Positions 16,232 through 25,577 of a stretch of 64,000 bases of DNA are shown here, piece after piece. The stretch lies in assembly GCA_020632655.1 (NCBI GenBank), contig JACKFD010000008.1, positions 62,001 through 126,000 on the forward strand, written 5' to 3'. The stretch is from Spirochaetaceae bacterium (GTDB lineage: Bacteria; Myxococcota_A; UBA9160; UBA4427). Numbering within the stretch: the stretch's first letter is position 1; every line of letters starts with the position of its first letter. The translations under genes and the position numbers were made by a program. Below the pieces are notes generated by a model. The model searched no databases, was not told where the DNA came from, and was given only the letters and a program-made list of their open reading frames with translations.

Positions 16232-17386
16232 CTAGCCCCCCTGCCCCGAACGCTTCGCGACCTCCTCGAGCATCACCTCCGTCGCCCCGCCGCCGATCGT
16301 GAGCACCCGCGCGTCCCGGTACATGCGCTCGATCGCCGACTCACGCATGAAGCCCATGCCGCCATGGAACTGCGTGCAGTCGTACATGATCTGGTTCACG
16401 ACCTCCGCGCCCCAGGCCTTCACGCCGGACATCGCCTTCACGTTGTCGACACCCTGCTCGCCGAGCCAGGCCGCGTGGTACATCGACGCGCGTACGGCGT
16501 CGAGCTTCGCCTGCTGCATCGCGAGCCTCTGCCGGATCGCACCGAGATCGAAGAGCCGCCCGCCGAAGGCCGCCCGCGCCCGCGTGTAGTCCACGGTCAG
16601 GTCGATCGCCGCCTGCGCCGCACCGACCCCCATCCCGACCAGCACCATCCGCTCGTTCTGGAAGTTGCGCATCGTCTCGTAGAAGCCGCGATGCAGCGTG
16701 CCGAGGAGCTGCTCCTCCTCGACGTACACGTCGTCGAAGGCGAGCTCCGCCGTATCCGAGCAGCGCCAGCCGTGCTTGTCGAGCTTCTTCGAGACCGAGA
16801 ACCCCGGCGTGCCGGCCGGCACGAGGAACATCGAGATGCCGTAGCGATCATCGGGATTCGTGCGCGCCGCGACGATCGTGAGGTCGCCGTAGACGGCGTT
16901 CGTGATGAAGGTCTTGCGCCCGTCGATCCGGAAGCCCTTCCCGTCGCGGCGCGCCGTCGTGCGCAGACCCGCGACGTCCGAGCCCGCATCCGGCTCCGTT
17001 ACGGCGATCGAGAGGATCGTCTCGCCACTCAGCACGCCGGGCAGGTACCGCGCGTGCTGCTCGGGCGTGCCCGAGTTCACGAGATGCGGCCCCGCCATGT
17101 CCGTGTGCACGAGCACGGTCACGTCGAAGCCGCCGAAGGTCGATGAGCCGAGCGCCTCGGAGAACGCCGCCGAGGCGATCGGACCGAGGCCGACGCCGCC
17201 AAGGGCCTCGGGCACGCGAAGACCCAGCATTCCGAGCCCGCCCATCCGACGCAGCACCTCGCGCGGCACCTGCCCCGCCTCCTCCCAGGCCTCGCCGTGC
17301 GGCTTCACCTCCCGCGCCACGAAGTCGAGGGTCTGCTCGAAGATCGCCTCGAGCTCGTCGGTCATGTAGGCGTTGCGATGGGCCAT
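16232..17386 (-). CDS. Acyl-CoA dehydrogenase, isovaleryl/long-chain type
   Basis: 384 residues, full length. TEPDAGSDV flavin-binding motif, ITNA, and HGGMGFMRE near the C-terminus. The usual catalytic Glu of short- and medium-chain enzymes near the C-terminus is Gly here (TIGGGATE), but NERMVL in the middle domain has the Glu at the position used by isovaleryl- and long-chain enzymes. It therefore looks active and of that branch. It sits between the carboxylase alpha gene (5-base gap) and citE (5-base gap), as fadE19 does in mycobacteria, and probably oxidises isovaleryl-CoA or a similar branched acyl-CoA with FAD and ETF. Confidence 0.92.
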   Translation of the reverse strand: MAHRNAYMTDELEAIFEQTLDFVAREVKPHGEAWEEAGQVPREVLRRMGGLGMLGLRVPEALGGVGLGPIASAAFSEALGSSTFGGFDVTVLVHTDMAGPHLVNSGTPEQHARYLPGVLSGETILSIAVTEPDAGSDVAGLRTTARRDGKGFRIDGRKTFITNAVYGDLTIVAARTNPDDRYGISMFLVPAGTPGFSVSKKLDKHGWRCSDTAELAFDDVYVEEEQLLGTLHRGFYETMRNFQNERMVLVGMGVGAAQAAIDLTVDYTRARAAFGGRLFDLGAIRQRLAMQQAKLDAVRASMYHAAWLGEQGVDNVKAMSGVKAWGAEVVNQIMYDCTQFHGGMGFMRESAIERMYRDARVLTIGGGATEVMLEEVAKRSGQGG

Positions 17387-17391
17387 GGGAC

Positions 17392-19377
17392 TCAGTCCTC
17401 CTGGCGGCGGGGCGCGTCCTCGCCCGGGGCCTCGAAGCTGACGAGCACGCGATCCGCCTCGACGGACTCGCCGACGGCGACGTGCACCCGCGCGACGAGG
17501 CCCGGACCGCGCGCCGTGAGGGCGTGGAGCATCTTCATCGCCTCGATCACGACGACGACGTCGCCCGTCGCGACACGGTCACCGGTCGCAACGGGCGTCT
17601 CCGTCACGACCGCGGGAAAAGGCGAGCGCACCGCCTCGGCGTCGCCATGTCCCGCGCCCGACTCGTCCGGCGCCCAGGCCTCGCTGCGCGTCAGCACCCG
17701 GAACGCGTGGCTCTCGCCCGCAAGGCCGACGACGACCCGCCGCGCGGCGCGATCGACGTCGATCGGATGTCGGCCTTCCACGCCACCCGCCTCGACGACG
17801 AGCCAGTCACCCGACGCATCGAGCCGGAAGGCCCACGAGCCCGCCGATCCGTCGCCGTCGGTCGACTCGATCATGTGCAGGGCGCCGTTCCGATCGGCGA
17901 GAGGGAGCGGGCGACTCGTTTCGTGCGGCGTGAGGCGGAAGTCGCCGAGGGCGCGCCAGGGATCCGCGGCCCGGGCCGGCTCGGCCGCGCGCACGAGCCT
18001 CCAGGCCGCGGCGGCGAGCCGGGCGGCCTCGGGCGTCCTGTCGTCGGGCGCGTAGACCTGTTCGTCGAGCAAGCGCGTCGTGACCCGGCCGGCGACGACG
18101 GCCGGGGTCGCGACGAGCCAGCGCTGGAAGCCCGCGTTCGTGACGAGCCCGCCGACGAGGAGCCCGTCGAGGGCCCGCTCGAGCCGCGCGCGGGCGACCT
18201 CGCGATCGGGCCCCTCGACGACGAGCTTGGCGACCATCGCGTCGTAATGCGGCGTGATCTCGCTCCCGACCTCGACCGCACTCTCGAAGCGCACGCCCTC
18301 GGGCACGCGCAGCGCCGTCACGCGCCCGGTCTGCGGCGCGAAGTCCCGGCCGGCGTCCTCGGCGTTGATCCGGACCTCGAAGGCGTGGCCGCGCAGCCGG
18401 ACGTCTTCCTGCGCAAGCGGGAGCGCCTCGCCCCGGGCGACGCGGATCTGCAGCTCGACGAGGTCGAGGCCCGTGATCGCCTCGGTCACGGGATGCTCGA
18501 CCTGCAGGCGCGTATTCATCTCGAGGAAGTAGTAGTCGCCGGTCTCGTCGTCGACGACGTACTCGACGGTCCCCGTCGAGTCGTAGGCCATCGCCCGGGC
18601 GAGCTCGCGCGCCGAGCCCCGCAGCCCTTCGCGCGTCGCGTCGGGCAGGTTCGGCGCGGGCGCCTCCTCGAGCAGCTTCTGATAGCGGCGCTGGACCGAG
18701 CACTCGCGGGTGCCGAGATCGATCACGTTCCCGTTGCGGTCGCCCACGACCTGCACCTCGACGTGCCGCGCACGCTCGACGAAGCGTTCGACGAGCACCT
18801 TCGCGTCGCCGAAGCTGCGCTCCGCCTCGCCCCGTGCTTCGGCGAGGGCCGACGCGAAGGCCTTTGCGTCGCGGACGATGCGGATCCCCTTGCCGCCGCC
18901 CCCGGCCGCCGCCTTGATCAGCACGGGGAAGCCGATCCGATTCGCCGCCTTCGCAAGATCCGCGTCCGCCTGGGAGGCGTCGTAGCCGGGGATCGTCGGC
19001 ACCCGGGCCGCCTCGGCGACGGCCCGCGCCTCGATCTTGCTGCCCATGCGCTCGATCGCGCGGGCATGGGGACCGATCCAGACGAGCCCCGCGGCGACCA
19101 CCGCCTCGGCGAAGGAAGCGCTCTCGGCCAGGAAGCCGTAGCCCGGATGGATCGCCGTCGCGCCCGTGCGCGCCGCGGCCTCGAGCAGCGCCTCGATCGA
19201 GAGATACGAGGCGTCGAGGGCAGCCGGCCCGAGCCGCGTCGCGAGGGTCGCCTCCCGGGCGAAGGGGGCTCCGCGATCGGGATCGGCGAAGACCGCGACC
19301 GTCTCGCAGCCCATCCGTCGCGCGGTCCGGAACACGCGCCGGGCGATCTCGCCCCGATTCGCGACGAGGATGCGCAT
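17392..19377 (-). CDS. Acyl-CoA carboxylase biotin-carrying alpha subunit (methylcrotonyl-CoA type)
   Basis: 661 residues. Biotin carboxylase domain from residue 1 (RILVANRGEIARR), ATP-binding GGGGKGIR, EMNTRLQVEHPVTE active-site segment, a linker BT-like domain and a C-terminal biotinyl domain with EAMKM, biotin on about Lys615. The ATG at 19377 is two bases after the stop of the beta subunit gene, so they are coupled. The pair carboxylates an acyl-CoA; operon content points to 3-methylcrotonyl-CoA, with propionyl- or geranyl-CoA as alternatives. Confidence 0.94.
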   Translation of the reverse strand: MRILVANRGEIARRVFRTARRMGCETVAVFADPDRGAPFAREATLATRLGPAALDASYLSIEALLEAAARTGATAIHPGYGFLAESASFAEAVVAAGLVWIGPHARAIERMGSKIEARAVAEAARVPTIPGYDASQADADLAKAANRIGFPVLIKAAAGGGGKGIRIVRDAKAFASALAEARGEAERSFGDAKVLVERFVERARHVEVQVVGDRNGNVIDLGTRECSVQRRYQKLLEEAPAPNLPDATREGLRGSARELARAMAYDSTGTVEYVVDDETGDYYFLEMNTRLQVEHPVTEAITGLDLVELQIRVARGEALPLAQEDVRLRGHAFEVRINAEDAGRDFAPQTGRVTALRVPEGVRFESAVEVGSEITPHYDAMVAKLVVEGPDREVARARLERALDGLLVGGLVTNAGFQRWLVATPAVVAGRVTTRLLDEQVYAPDDRTPEAARLAAAAWRLVRAAEPARAADPWRALGDFRLTPHETSRPLPLADRNGALHMIESTDGDGSAGSWAFRLDASGDWLVVEAGGVEGRHPIDVDRAARRVVVGLAGESHAFRVLTRSEAWAPDESGAGHGDAEAVRSPFPAVVTETPVATGDRVATGDVVVVIEAMKMLHALTARGPGLVARVHVAVGESVEADRVLVSFEAPGEDAPRRQED

Positions 19378-19379
19378 CG

Positions 19380-21002
19380 TCACATCCGGTACACGAGGCC
19401 CGGGCCGCGCGCCGGCGCGTCCTGCCGCGCCGCGAGCGCGAGACACAGGCCGAGCGCGTCGCGGGTCTGCGCGGGATCGATCAGCCCATCGTCCCAGAGC
19501 CGCGAGGTCGCGTAGTAGGGATCGGATTGCGTCTCGTATTGATGCGCCACCTCGCGCCGCAGGGCCTCGATCTCCTCGTCGGTCGTGCCCTCGCCCTTCA
19601 AGCCGGCGAGGCGGATGTCGACGAGCACGGTCTGGGCCGTGTTCGCGGCCATCGTCGCGATCCGCGAGTTTGGCCACGCGAAGAGGAAGCGCGGGTTGAA
19701 GCCGCGCCCGCACATGCCGTAGTTGCCGGCGCCGTAGGAGCCGCCGATCAGGACGGTGTATTTCGGGACGGTCGCGTTCGCGACGGCGGAGACCATCTTC
19801 GCGCCGTCCTTGGCGATGCCGCGCGCCTCGGAGTCACGACCGACCATGTAGCCCGAGGTGTTCTGCAGGAAGAGGAGCGGGATGCGGCGCTGCTCGCAGA
19901 GCTCGATCATGTGCGTGCTCTTGAGCGCCTCCTGGTTGAAGATGATGCCCTGGTTCGCGATCACGCCGACGAGATGGCCCCAGATGCGCGCGAAGCCGCA
20001 GACCATCGACGTGCCCCACTCGGGCTTGAACGGCGAGAAGCGCGAGCCGTCGACGAGCCTTGCGATCACCTCGTGCACGTCGAAGGGAATGCGGTCGTCG
20101 GCGGAGAGGATCCCGTAGATCTCCTCCGCCGGATGGAGCGGAGGCTCGGGCTCGGCCACGTCGAGCCAGCCGGGACCTCGTCCGAGTCGACGCTGGTTCG
20201 TCGCGAGGCAGAGCTCGCGCAGCCGCCCGTAGGCCTCCTGCTCGGTCGCGGCGAGATGGTCCGAGACGCCGGAGGTGCGCGTATGGAGAACGGCGCCGCC
20301 GAGCTCGTCGGGCTCGACCACCTCGCCCAGCGCCGCCTTCACGATCGGCGGTCCGCCGAGGAAGATCCGGCCGATCCCCTCGACCATGATGACCTCGTCG
20401 CAGAGTGCCGGGACGTAGGCGCCGCCTGCCGTGCAGCCGCCGAGCACGACCGACATCTGCGGCAGCCCCGCCGCGGAGAGCCGCGCCTGGCGATAGAAGG
20501 AGCCGCCGAAATGGTCCTTGTCGGGGAAGACCTCGTCCTGCATCGGCAGGAAGGCGCCCCCCGAGTCGACGAGGTAGATCACGCCGAGCCCGTTCTCGAG
20601 GGCGATGTCCTGGGCGCGAACGTGCTTCTTGATCGAGACCGGGAGCAGCGAGCCGCCCTTCACGGTCGCGTCGTTCGCGATGAACATCCAGGGCACGCCG
20701 TGCACGACGCCGATCCCGGTCACGATCCCGGCGCCCGGCGCGCCGTCGTCGTATTGCCCGAAGCCCGAGAGGGTCGAGAGCTCGAGGAAGGCCGTGCCCG
20801 CGTCGATCACACAGTCGATCCGGTCGCGCACCATGAGCTTGCCGCGGGCGAGATGCCGCTCGATCGAGCGGGCACGACCGGGCCCACCGTCGAGCACGAC
20901 CTGCAGACGCTCACGGAGCGTGGCGAGCCGGAGTTCGTAGGCGGCGCGGTTCGTCGCGAAGGCCTCGCCGTGGGCATCGATGCGGCTCGGAATCGGCCTC
21001 AT
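19380..21002 (-). CDS. Acyl-CoA carboxylase carboxyltransferase beta subunit (methylcrotonyl-CoA type)
   Basis: 540 residues, the length of LiuB/AccD1. Crotonase-fold halves with GRGL-type start RHLARGKLMVRDRI, the oxyanion segment LGGCTAGGAYVPALCDE, and the second-half FLQNTSGYMVGRDSE, which closely resembles methylcrotonyl-CoA carboxylase beta rather than propionyl-CoA carboxylase. First gene of the five-gene operon. Start at 21002 is preceded by a weak GGAG. It transfers carboxyl from biotin to the acyl-CoA in leucine-type degradation. Confidence 0.93.
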   Translation of the reverse strand: MRPIPSRIDAHGEAFATNRAAYELRLATLRERLQVVLDGGPGRARSIERHLARGKLMVRDRIDCVIDAGTAFLELSTLSGFGQYDDGAPGAGIVTGIGVVHGVPWMFIANDATVKGGSLLPVSIKKHVRAQDIALENGLGVIYLVDSGGAFLPMQDEVFPDKDHFGGSFYRQARLSAAGLPQMSVVLGGCTAGGAYVPALCDEVIMVEGIGRIFLGGPPIVKAALGEVVEPDELGGAVLHTRTSGVSDHLAATEQEAYGRLRELCLATNQRRLGRGPGWLDVAEPEPPLHPAEEIYGILSADDRIPFDVHEVIARLVDGSRFSPFKPEWGTSMVCGFARIWGHLVGVIANQGIIFNQEALKSTHMIELCEQRRIPLLFLQNTSGYMVGRDSEARGIAKDGAKMVSAVANATVPKYTVLIGGSYGAGNYGMCGRGFNPRFLFAWPNSRIATMAANTAQTVLVDIRLAGLKGEGTTDEEIEALRREVAHQYETQSDPYYATSRLWDDGLIDPAQTRDALGLCLALAARQDAPARGPGLVYRM

Positions 21003-21203
21003 TCGCGCCCGCTCCGGGCGACGAGCGCGGATCGCCCAGCCGCGGGGACGGCGACCGATCGGCGCGGCGAGGAGCGGCGGCGGCACATGGCGCGAGAGCC
21101 TATCCGACGCCCCGGGCGTGACAAGCGCGGCCGCGCGACCCGCGTCCCGGGCGGGTCGCACGGACGGCGCCCGACCGCGGCGCCCCCACCGCGGGCCCCG
21201 CGG

Positions 21204-22445
21204 CTACTCCCGGATTCCGAAGCGCTCGAGGCCGTAGCAGGCGATCGCATTCGTGCGCAGGACCTTCCGGCACTCCTCCGCATTCATGCCGGCCCGGGAG
21301 AAGAGCTCGTGGGCGATCTTGCGCGAGTGCGGGAAGGTCCCGTCCGAGTGCGGGTAGTCCGTCTCGAAGAGGATCATGTCGACCGAGTACTCGTGGCGCG
21401 AGCGCAGCCCGTGCAGATCGTCGAAGACACAGTTCCAGACGCGTCCGATCACCTGCTCCGAGGGCGAGGTCGGCATCTCGACGCCGCCGACCCCGTCGCG
21501 CCAGACGCTGTCCATGCGCTCGAGCTGGAAGGGCAGCCAGCCCGCCTGACTCTCGGCGAAGGCGATCTTGAGGGTCGGGAAGCGCGAGAGGGTCTTCGAG
21601 AAGACCCAGTCCGCGAGCGAGGCCTGGGCGTTCTGCGCGTAGAGCGACATGCTCGTCGCGAGCGGGGCCTCGGGGCAGGTCGTCGGCATCGAGGAGGACG
21701 AGCCGATGTGCATCGAGACGGTCGTATCGGTCTCCTGGCAGACGCCCCAGAGTGCGTCCCACTCGCCGCTGTAGAGGCTCGCGAAGCCGAGCCGGGCGGG
21801 ATTCTCGCTGAAGGCGATGGCGTAGCTGCCCTTCGCGGCACAGCGCCGGACCTCCTCCGCCGCGAGCCGCGCGTCCCAGAGCGGGATCAGCGTGAGCGGG
21901 ACGAGCCGCCCCTTGCCCGCGCCGCCGCACCACTCGTCGATCATCCAGTCGTTGTAGATGCGCAGGCAGGTCATGGCGAGCTGCTTGTCCTGCCGCTCGG
22001 CGAAGCCCTGCCCCGCGAAGCGCGGGAAGATGTTCGGGTAGTTGATCGAGGCCGAGACGTGGTTGATCGCCATGTCCTCGAGGCGCGCCTTCTGGTCCCA
22101 GGTGCCGGGACGGAAGTCGTCGTAGGTAGCGGGGACGTTGCGCTGCTGGCTGCGCGGGATGCCGGCGGGGCCGTGCAGGAGGCCCGTCGGCACCGCGAGA
22201 TCGTCGAAGAGCCAGACGTCGCACCAGTCGCCGTCCGGGGCGTTCCGCTCGAAGCCGTAATGCCCCCCCTTGAACTCGAGCTTCACGCGCTCGCGGGAGA
22301 CCTTCGGGCCGCGGTCGCGCAGGCTCGCCGGCAGCTCGCGCTGCCAGAGATCCTGCGGCTCCATGATGTGGTCGTCGACCGAGATGATGTCGGGCAGCTC
22401 GGACTCGGCCGGTGTCGGCCCCTGCATCGCATCCTGGGAAGCCAT
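21204..22445 (-). CDS. ACMSD-like amidohydrolase (amidohydrolase 2 family)
   Basis: 413 residues. N-terminal SVDDHIMEP replaces the classical HxH metal pair, as in a large actinobacterial and deltaproteobacterial group. Later metal-ligand regions include MHIGSSS and ETDYPHSDGT. Members near ACMSD decarboxylate or hydrolyse aromatic acids, but the function of this subgroup is largely untested. Strong GAGGAGGAG precedes the ATG at 22445, 25 bases after the D-aminoacylase-type gene, with which it forms an operon led by a MarR regulator. Confidence 0.87.
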   Translation of the reverse strand: MASQDAMQGPTPAESELPDIISVDDHIMEPQDLWQRELPASLRDRGPKVSRERVKLEFKGGHYGFERNAPDGDWCDVWLFDDLAVPTGLLHGPAGIPRSQQRNVPATYDDFRPGTWDQKARLEDMAINHVSASINYPNIFPRFAGQGFAERQDKQLAMTCLRIYNDWMIDEWCGGAGKGRLVPLTLIPLWDARLAAEEVRRCAAKGSYAIAFSENPARLGFASLYSGEWDALWGVCQETDTTVSMHIGSSSSMPTTCPEAPLATSMSLYAQNAQASLADWVFSKTLSRFPTLKIAFAESQAGWLPFQLERMDSVWRDGVGGVEMPTSPSEQVIGRVWNCVFDDLHGLRSRHEYSVDMILFETDYPHSDGTFPHSRKIAHELFSRAGMNAEECRKVLRTNAIACYGLERFGIRE

Positions 22446-22470
22446 CGTTCGCTCCTCCTCTCCTCGATTC

Positions 22471-24207
22471 TCAACGCGGCGCGACGGGCCGCAGCACCTG
22501 CCCCGGCAGGCCACCATCGTCCGTGAGCTCGCCGTCGATCACGATCGGCACGCCGTTCACGATCGTCGCGTGCATCCCTTCCGGCCGGCTCGACCAGCGC
22601 CCCTCCCCGTTCGGGAAGTCGCGCACGAACTCCTTGCGCCCGGGCCCGATCCGCTCCGGATCGAAGATCATGAGGTCGGCCGCATGGCCCGGCAGCAGCA
22701 TGCCGCGATCCACGAAGCCGAGCAGCGCCGCGGGCTGCTGGGTCATCTGGCGGATCGCCTCCTCGAGCTCCCACTTGCCCCACTCCCGCACCCAGTAGCG
22801 CAGGAACCAGCTGCTCCACTCCGAGCCGTCATCGCGCCCGAGATGCGCCCCGCCGTCGGAGGTGCCGAGCAGCATGTGCGGATGGGTCGAGGCCTGATAG
22901 GTGCCCTCGCGCCAGGCGTCGGTCTCCGTCCGCCACACGAACTCGACGTCGAGGTCCTCCGCGAGCGCGATCTCGACCATCGCGTCCATCGGCGCGATCC
23001 CCCGCGCCTCGCCGATCTCCTTCATCGAGTGCCCGATCCACTTGCGGTTGCCCGGGTCACTCGCGCGGTAGACGTAGAGCAGCGCGAAATGCGGCGGCGG
23101 CAGCGTCGGCCCGACCGCGGGATCCCGGTTCGGGTTCTCGACGGCGTTCCGGATGGCTTCGCGGTAGGCCGGGTCCCGCAGCATCGCCATGCGGGCCTCG
23201 ACCGTCCGCGCCTCCGTGAAGAGACGATGGAAGGCAGGCACGCCCTCGTAGAGGCTCGTGCCCTCGGCGAGGCTGAAGCGCCGCTCGAAGGGCCGCGCCA
23301 TCAGCATGGAGTAGACGCCCGCGCCCACGCTGCGCGCGCGCTCGAGGTAGGCGCGCGAGTGCTCCCAGGTCGCCGTCGGGGCGTCGACCTTGCTGCGGGC
23401 GCCGATGCCCTGGGTGATGACGGGGAGCCGACTCGCGAGGGCCAGCCGGATCAGCAGATCGCCGTCGGCCTCGTCGAGGCCGCCGATCGAGCTGAAGGGC
23501 AGGTAGGAGATCGAGCCGCGATTGGCCGCGCCCACCTCGCGCACGAGCGCTTCGAGCTCCGCCTTCGAGGCGATCCGGCTCGGCACGGGGCGACCGAGAT
23601 CGTCGAGATGCGTCGGCGCGTGGGTCGAAGAGAGGCCCGCCGCTCCCGCCGCCATCGCCTCGCGCACCAGCGCGCGCATGCTGGCGACCTCGTCCTCCGT
23701 CGCCTCGCGCTCGTAGCACGCGTCGCCCATCACCCAGCGCCGCAGGTTGCAATGGCCGACATAGCAGCCCGCGTTGATGCCGAGGTGGCCCTCCCGGGTC
23801 GCGAGGTACTCCGGGAAGCTCTCGAAGCCCCACGGAATCGCCGCCAGCGAGCCCGGACTCATGTCCTCCACGCGAGCGAAGATGCGCAGGATCGACTCGC
23901 GATCGTCGGCGCGGGTCGGTGCGATCGAGAAGCCGCAGTTGCCGGCGACGACGCTCGTCACGCCGTGGTAGCAGGACGAGGTGGCGTAGGGCTCGAAGGT
24001 CAGCTGGGGGTCGTAGTGGGTGTGGGGGTCGACGATGCCGGGGGCGACGATGCGGTCTTCGGCGTCGATCACGCGCCGTGCCTCGGCGGCGTCGAAGCGG
24101 CCGAGGCCGACGATGCGGCCGTCACGGATCGCGACGTCCGAGCGGCGACGCGGGAGCCCCGTCCCGTCGACGACGAGGCCGTTCTGGATGAGGAGGTCGT
24201 AGGCCAT
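22471..24207 (-). CDS. N-acyl-D-amino-acid deacylase family amidohydrolase
   Basis: 578 residues. The metal-binding HTHYD is at 62-66, the bridging Cys in GNCGF (Cys91), and the late Asp in GTSDGGAH, the D-aminoacylase pattern; N-terminal beta strands (DLLIQNGLVVDGTG) and C-terminal small beta domain complete the fold. In catabolic genomes such proteins are often more distant relatives with unknown amide or lactam substrates. It is the second gene of a MarR - amidohydrolase - amidohydrolase operon. A paralog is at 38600-40288. Confidence 0.88.
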   Translation of the reverse strand: MAYDLLIQNGLVVDGTGLPRRRSDVAIRDGRIVGLGRFDAAEARRVIDAEDRIVAPGIVDPHTHYDPQLTFEPYATSSCYHGVTSVVAGNCGFSIAPTRADDRESILRIFARVEDMSPGSLAAIPWGFESFPEYLATREGHLGINAGCYVGHCNLRRWVMGDACYEREATEDEVASMRALVREAMAAGAAGLSSTHAPTHLDDLGRPVPSRIASKAELEALVREVGAANRGSISYLPFSSIGGLDEADGDLLIRLALASRLPVITQGIGARSKVDAPTATWEHSRAYLERARSVGAGVYSMLMARPFERRFSLAEGTSLYEGVPAFHRLFTEARTVEARMAMLRDPAYREAIRNAVENPNRDPAVGPTLPPPHFALLYVYRASDPGNRKWIGHSMKEIGEARGIAPMDAMVEIALAEDLDVEFVWRTETDAWREGTYQASTHPHMLLGTSDGGAHLGRDDGSEWSSWFLRYWVREWGKWELEEAIRQMTQQPAALLGFVDRGMLLPGHAADLMIFDPERIGPGRKEFVRDFPNGEGRWSSRPEGMHATIVNGVPIVIDGELTDDGGLPGQVLRPVAPR

Positions 24208-24252
24208 CGGGTCCTTCCTTGCTTGCTCGTCCCTCTCGCCGCGCCTTCCCGC

Positions 24253-24795
24253 TCAGGCTCGTCGCGACGTCGGCTGACGTCCGGTCCGCGCCGCCTCCGG
24301 ATCCTCGAAGCAGATGCGAAGCCGCTCGAGCCAGCCGTCGAGCGTGGCGCGCTCCGCCGCCGAGAGCGGCGCCATCAAGGTGTCCGCCCCCTCGACGTAG
24401 CTCGCGAGCGCCCGTCGCTCGAGCTCCGCGCCCTTCGCGGTCAGCCGGATGTAGGCCGAGCGCCGGTCGTCGACGTTCTCGATCCGCTGCACGAGGCCGC
24501 GCCGGACCAGCCGATCGATCATCTTCGTGAGGCCGCCGGGCGTGCACGCGACGGTCTGATAGAGATCGCTCGGGCGGAGCTGTCGCGGACGCCCGGCCCG
24601 GCGCAGCGCGCCGAGGATGCTGTACTCGCTCGGCGTGAGACCGTGCGGCGCGAGCACACGCTTCTGGAACTCGTCCATCAACGAGGCGAGGCGCCCGAGG
24701 CGCGCGAGCGGCGGAACGCTCGACAGATCGCGACCGGGCAGCTGCGAAGCCCAGGACGCAGCGAAATCGTCGAGCCAGTCCATGCCAGGCGCCAT
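24253..24795 (-). CDS. MarR family transcriptional regulator
   Basis: 180 residues. Winged helix-turn-helix with LTPSEYSILGALRRAG, a recognition region TPGGLTKMIDRLVRRGLV and the wing DDRRSAYIRLT. The ATG at 24795 is preceded by GGGAG; a Met four codons in is an alternative. It starts the amidohydrolase operon, 45 bases upstream of the D-aminoacylase-type gene, and probably senses a substrate or aromatic ligand. An inverted repeat (24827-24838) lies in its own promoter, suggesting autoregulation. Confidence 0.92.
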   Translation of the reverse strand: MAPGMDWLDDFAASWASQLPGRDLSSVPPLARLGRLASLMDEFQKRVLAPHGLTPSEYSILGALRRAGRPRQLRPSDLYQTVACTPGGLTKMIDRLVRRGLVQRIENVDDRRSAYIRLTAKGAELERRALASYVEGADTLMAPLSAAERATLDGWLERLRICFEDPEAARTGRQPTSRRA

Positions 24796-24817
24796 GCCGG
24801 TCGCTCCCGGCCGGGAG

Positions 24818-24838
24818 GAATAATACTTTCCGAGGAAA
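24818..24838 (-). promoter_or_regulatory. Promoter of the MarR operon with candidate operator
   Basis: On the minus strand TTTCC-TC-GGAAA (24827-24838) is an inverted repeat directly before TATTAT (24818-24823), a good -10 hexamer in an AT-rich island. A MarR dimer bound here would block RNA polymerase. The -35 element is unclear (TTGAAT is only 14 bases away). Confidence 0.55.
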
Positions 24839-24952
24839 CATTCAAGACCCGGCGGATCGACGCCGGCATCCCGCCTCACGGGGCCCCGCCCATCGACCAG
24901 GCCCGGCGCAGGGTCCCCCGCGAATCGACCGCCGGGTGGACATCCCTCTTGA

Positions 24953-24986
24953 TCGACGATATTGTCGATATCGACATTGTTGTCGA
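24953..24986 (+). promoter_or_regulatory. Nested palindromic operator upstream of tetR
   Basis: A perfect 14-base palindrome TGTCGATATCGACA (24963-24976) is flanked symmetrically by TCGAC (24953-24957) and GTCGA (24982-24986) sharing the same centre; 14 of 17 base pairs match over 34 bases. It ends 12 bases before the tetR ATG. This is the size of a TetR-family operator, possibly for two dimers. Confidence 0.75.
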
Positions 24987-24998
24987 AAAAGAGCACGC

Positions 24999-25577
24999 AT
25001 GCCGAAGCAGGTCGACCCCGAAGCCCAGAAGGCCGAGATCCGGAACGCAGCGCGGCGCGTCTTCGCGCGCCAGGGCATCGCGAGCACGGGGCTCGAGCAC
25101 GTCGCCCGCGACGCCGGGATGGGTCGCTCGAGCCTCTACCACTACTACCCCGACAAGCAGACGCTGCTCCGCGAGCTGGTCGCCGAAACCCTCGACGCCG
25201 AGCGCGCGATCTTTCGCCACCACCTCGAGGCCGAGGGCCGGGCGCTCGATCGGATCGATGGATTGATCGACGCCTGCGTCGGACTCTTCGACGCGTGGGC
25301 CTCCCTCGGACGTTTCCTGCTCGACCTCCGGCAGATCGAGACGACGCGCTTCCGCCGCTTCTTCCGCGAGACGCGTCGCGACCTGGCCCGAGTGATCGAG
25401 CAGGGCCAGGCGGACGGTGAGCTCGACCGGGCGCTCGACGCACCGATGGTCGCCTCGGTCCTGATCGGTGCGATCGACGGCCTGCTCGTCCAGCACTACT
25501 TCGACCGCAGGGCCCTCGATCCCGATCGCGCCCGCGCCACGCTCCGACAGATCGCTCGGAGGACCCTCGCCTCATGA
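24999..25577 (+). CDS. TetR/AcrR family transcriptional regulator
   Basis: 192 residues. N-terminal helix-turn-helix with RNAARRVFARQGIAST, the recognition helix MGRSSLYHYYPDKQTLLREL, then an all-helical ligand domain. Start at 24999; the longer upstream GTG frame would cross the palindromic operator and is rejected. Its stop overlaps the next ATG as ATGA, so it is translationally coupled to the methyltransferase and, through that, to the HgcAB-like fusion. It probably represses this operon and is induced by an unknown ligand. Confidence 0.92.
   Translation: MPKQVDPEAQKAEIRNAARRVFARQGIASTGLEHVARDAGMGRSSLYHYYPDKQTLLRELVAETLDAERAIFRHHLEAEGRALDRIDGLIDACVGLFDAWASLGRFLLDLRQIETTRFRRFFRETRRDLARVIEQGQADGELDRALDAPMVASVLIGAIDGLLVQHYFDRRALDPDRARATLRQIARRTLAS

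Noticed and set aside
16232..17386. Inactive acyl-CoA dehydrogenase because the C-terminal catalytic Glu is Gly
   Set aside because: Isovaleryl- and long-chain-type enzymes carry the base in the middle domain, and NERMVL has it here.
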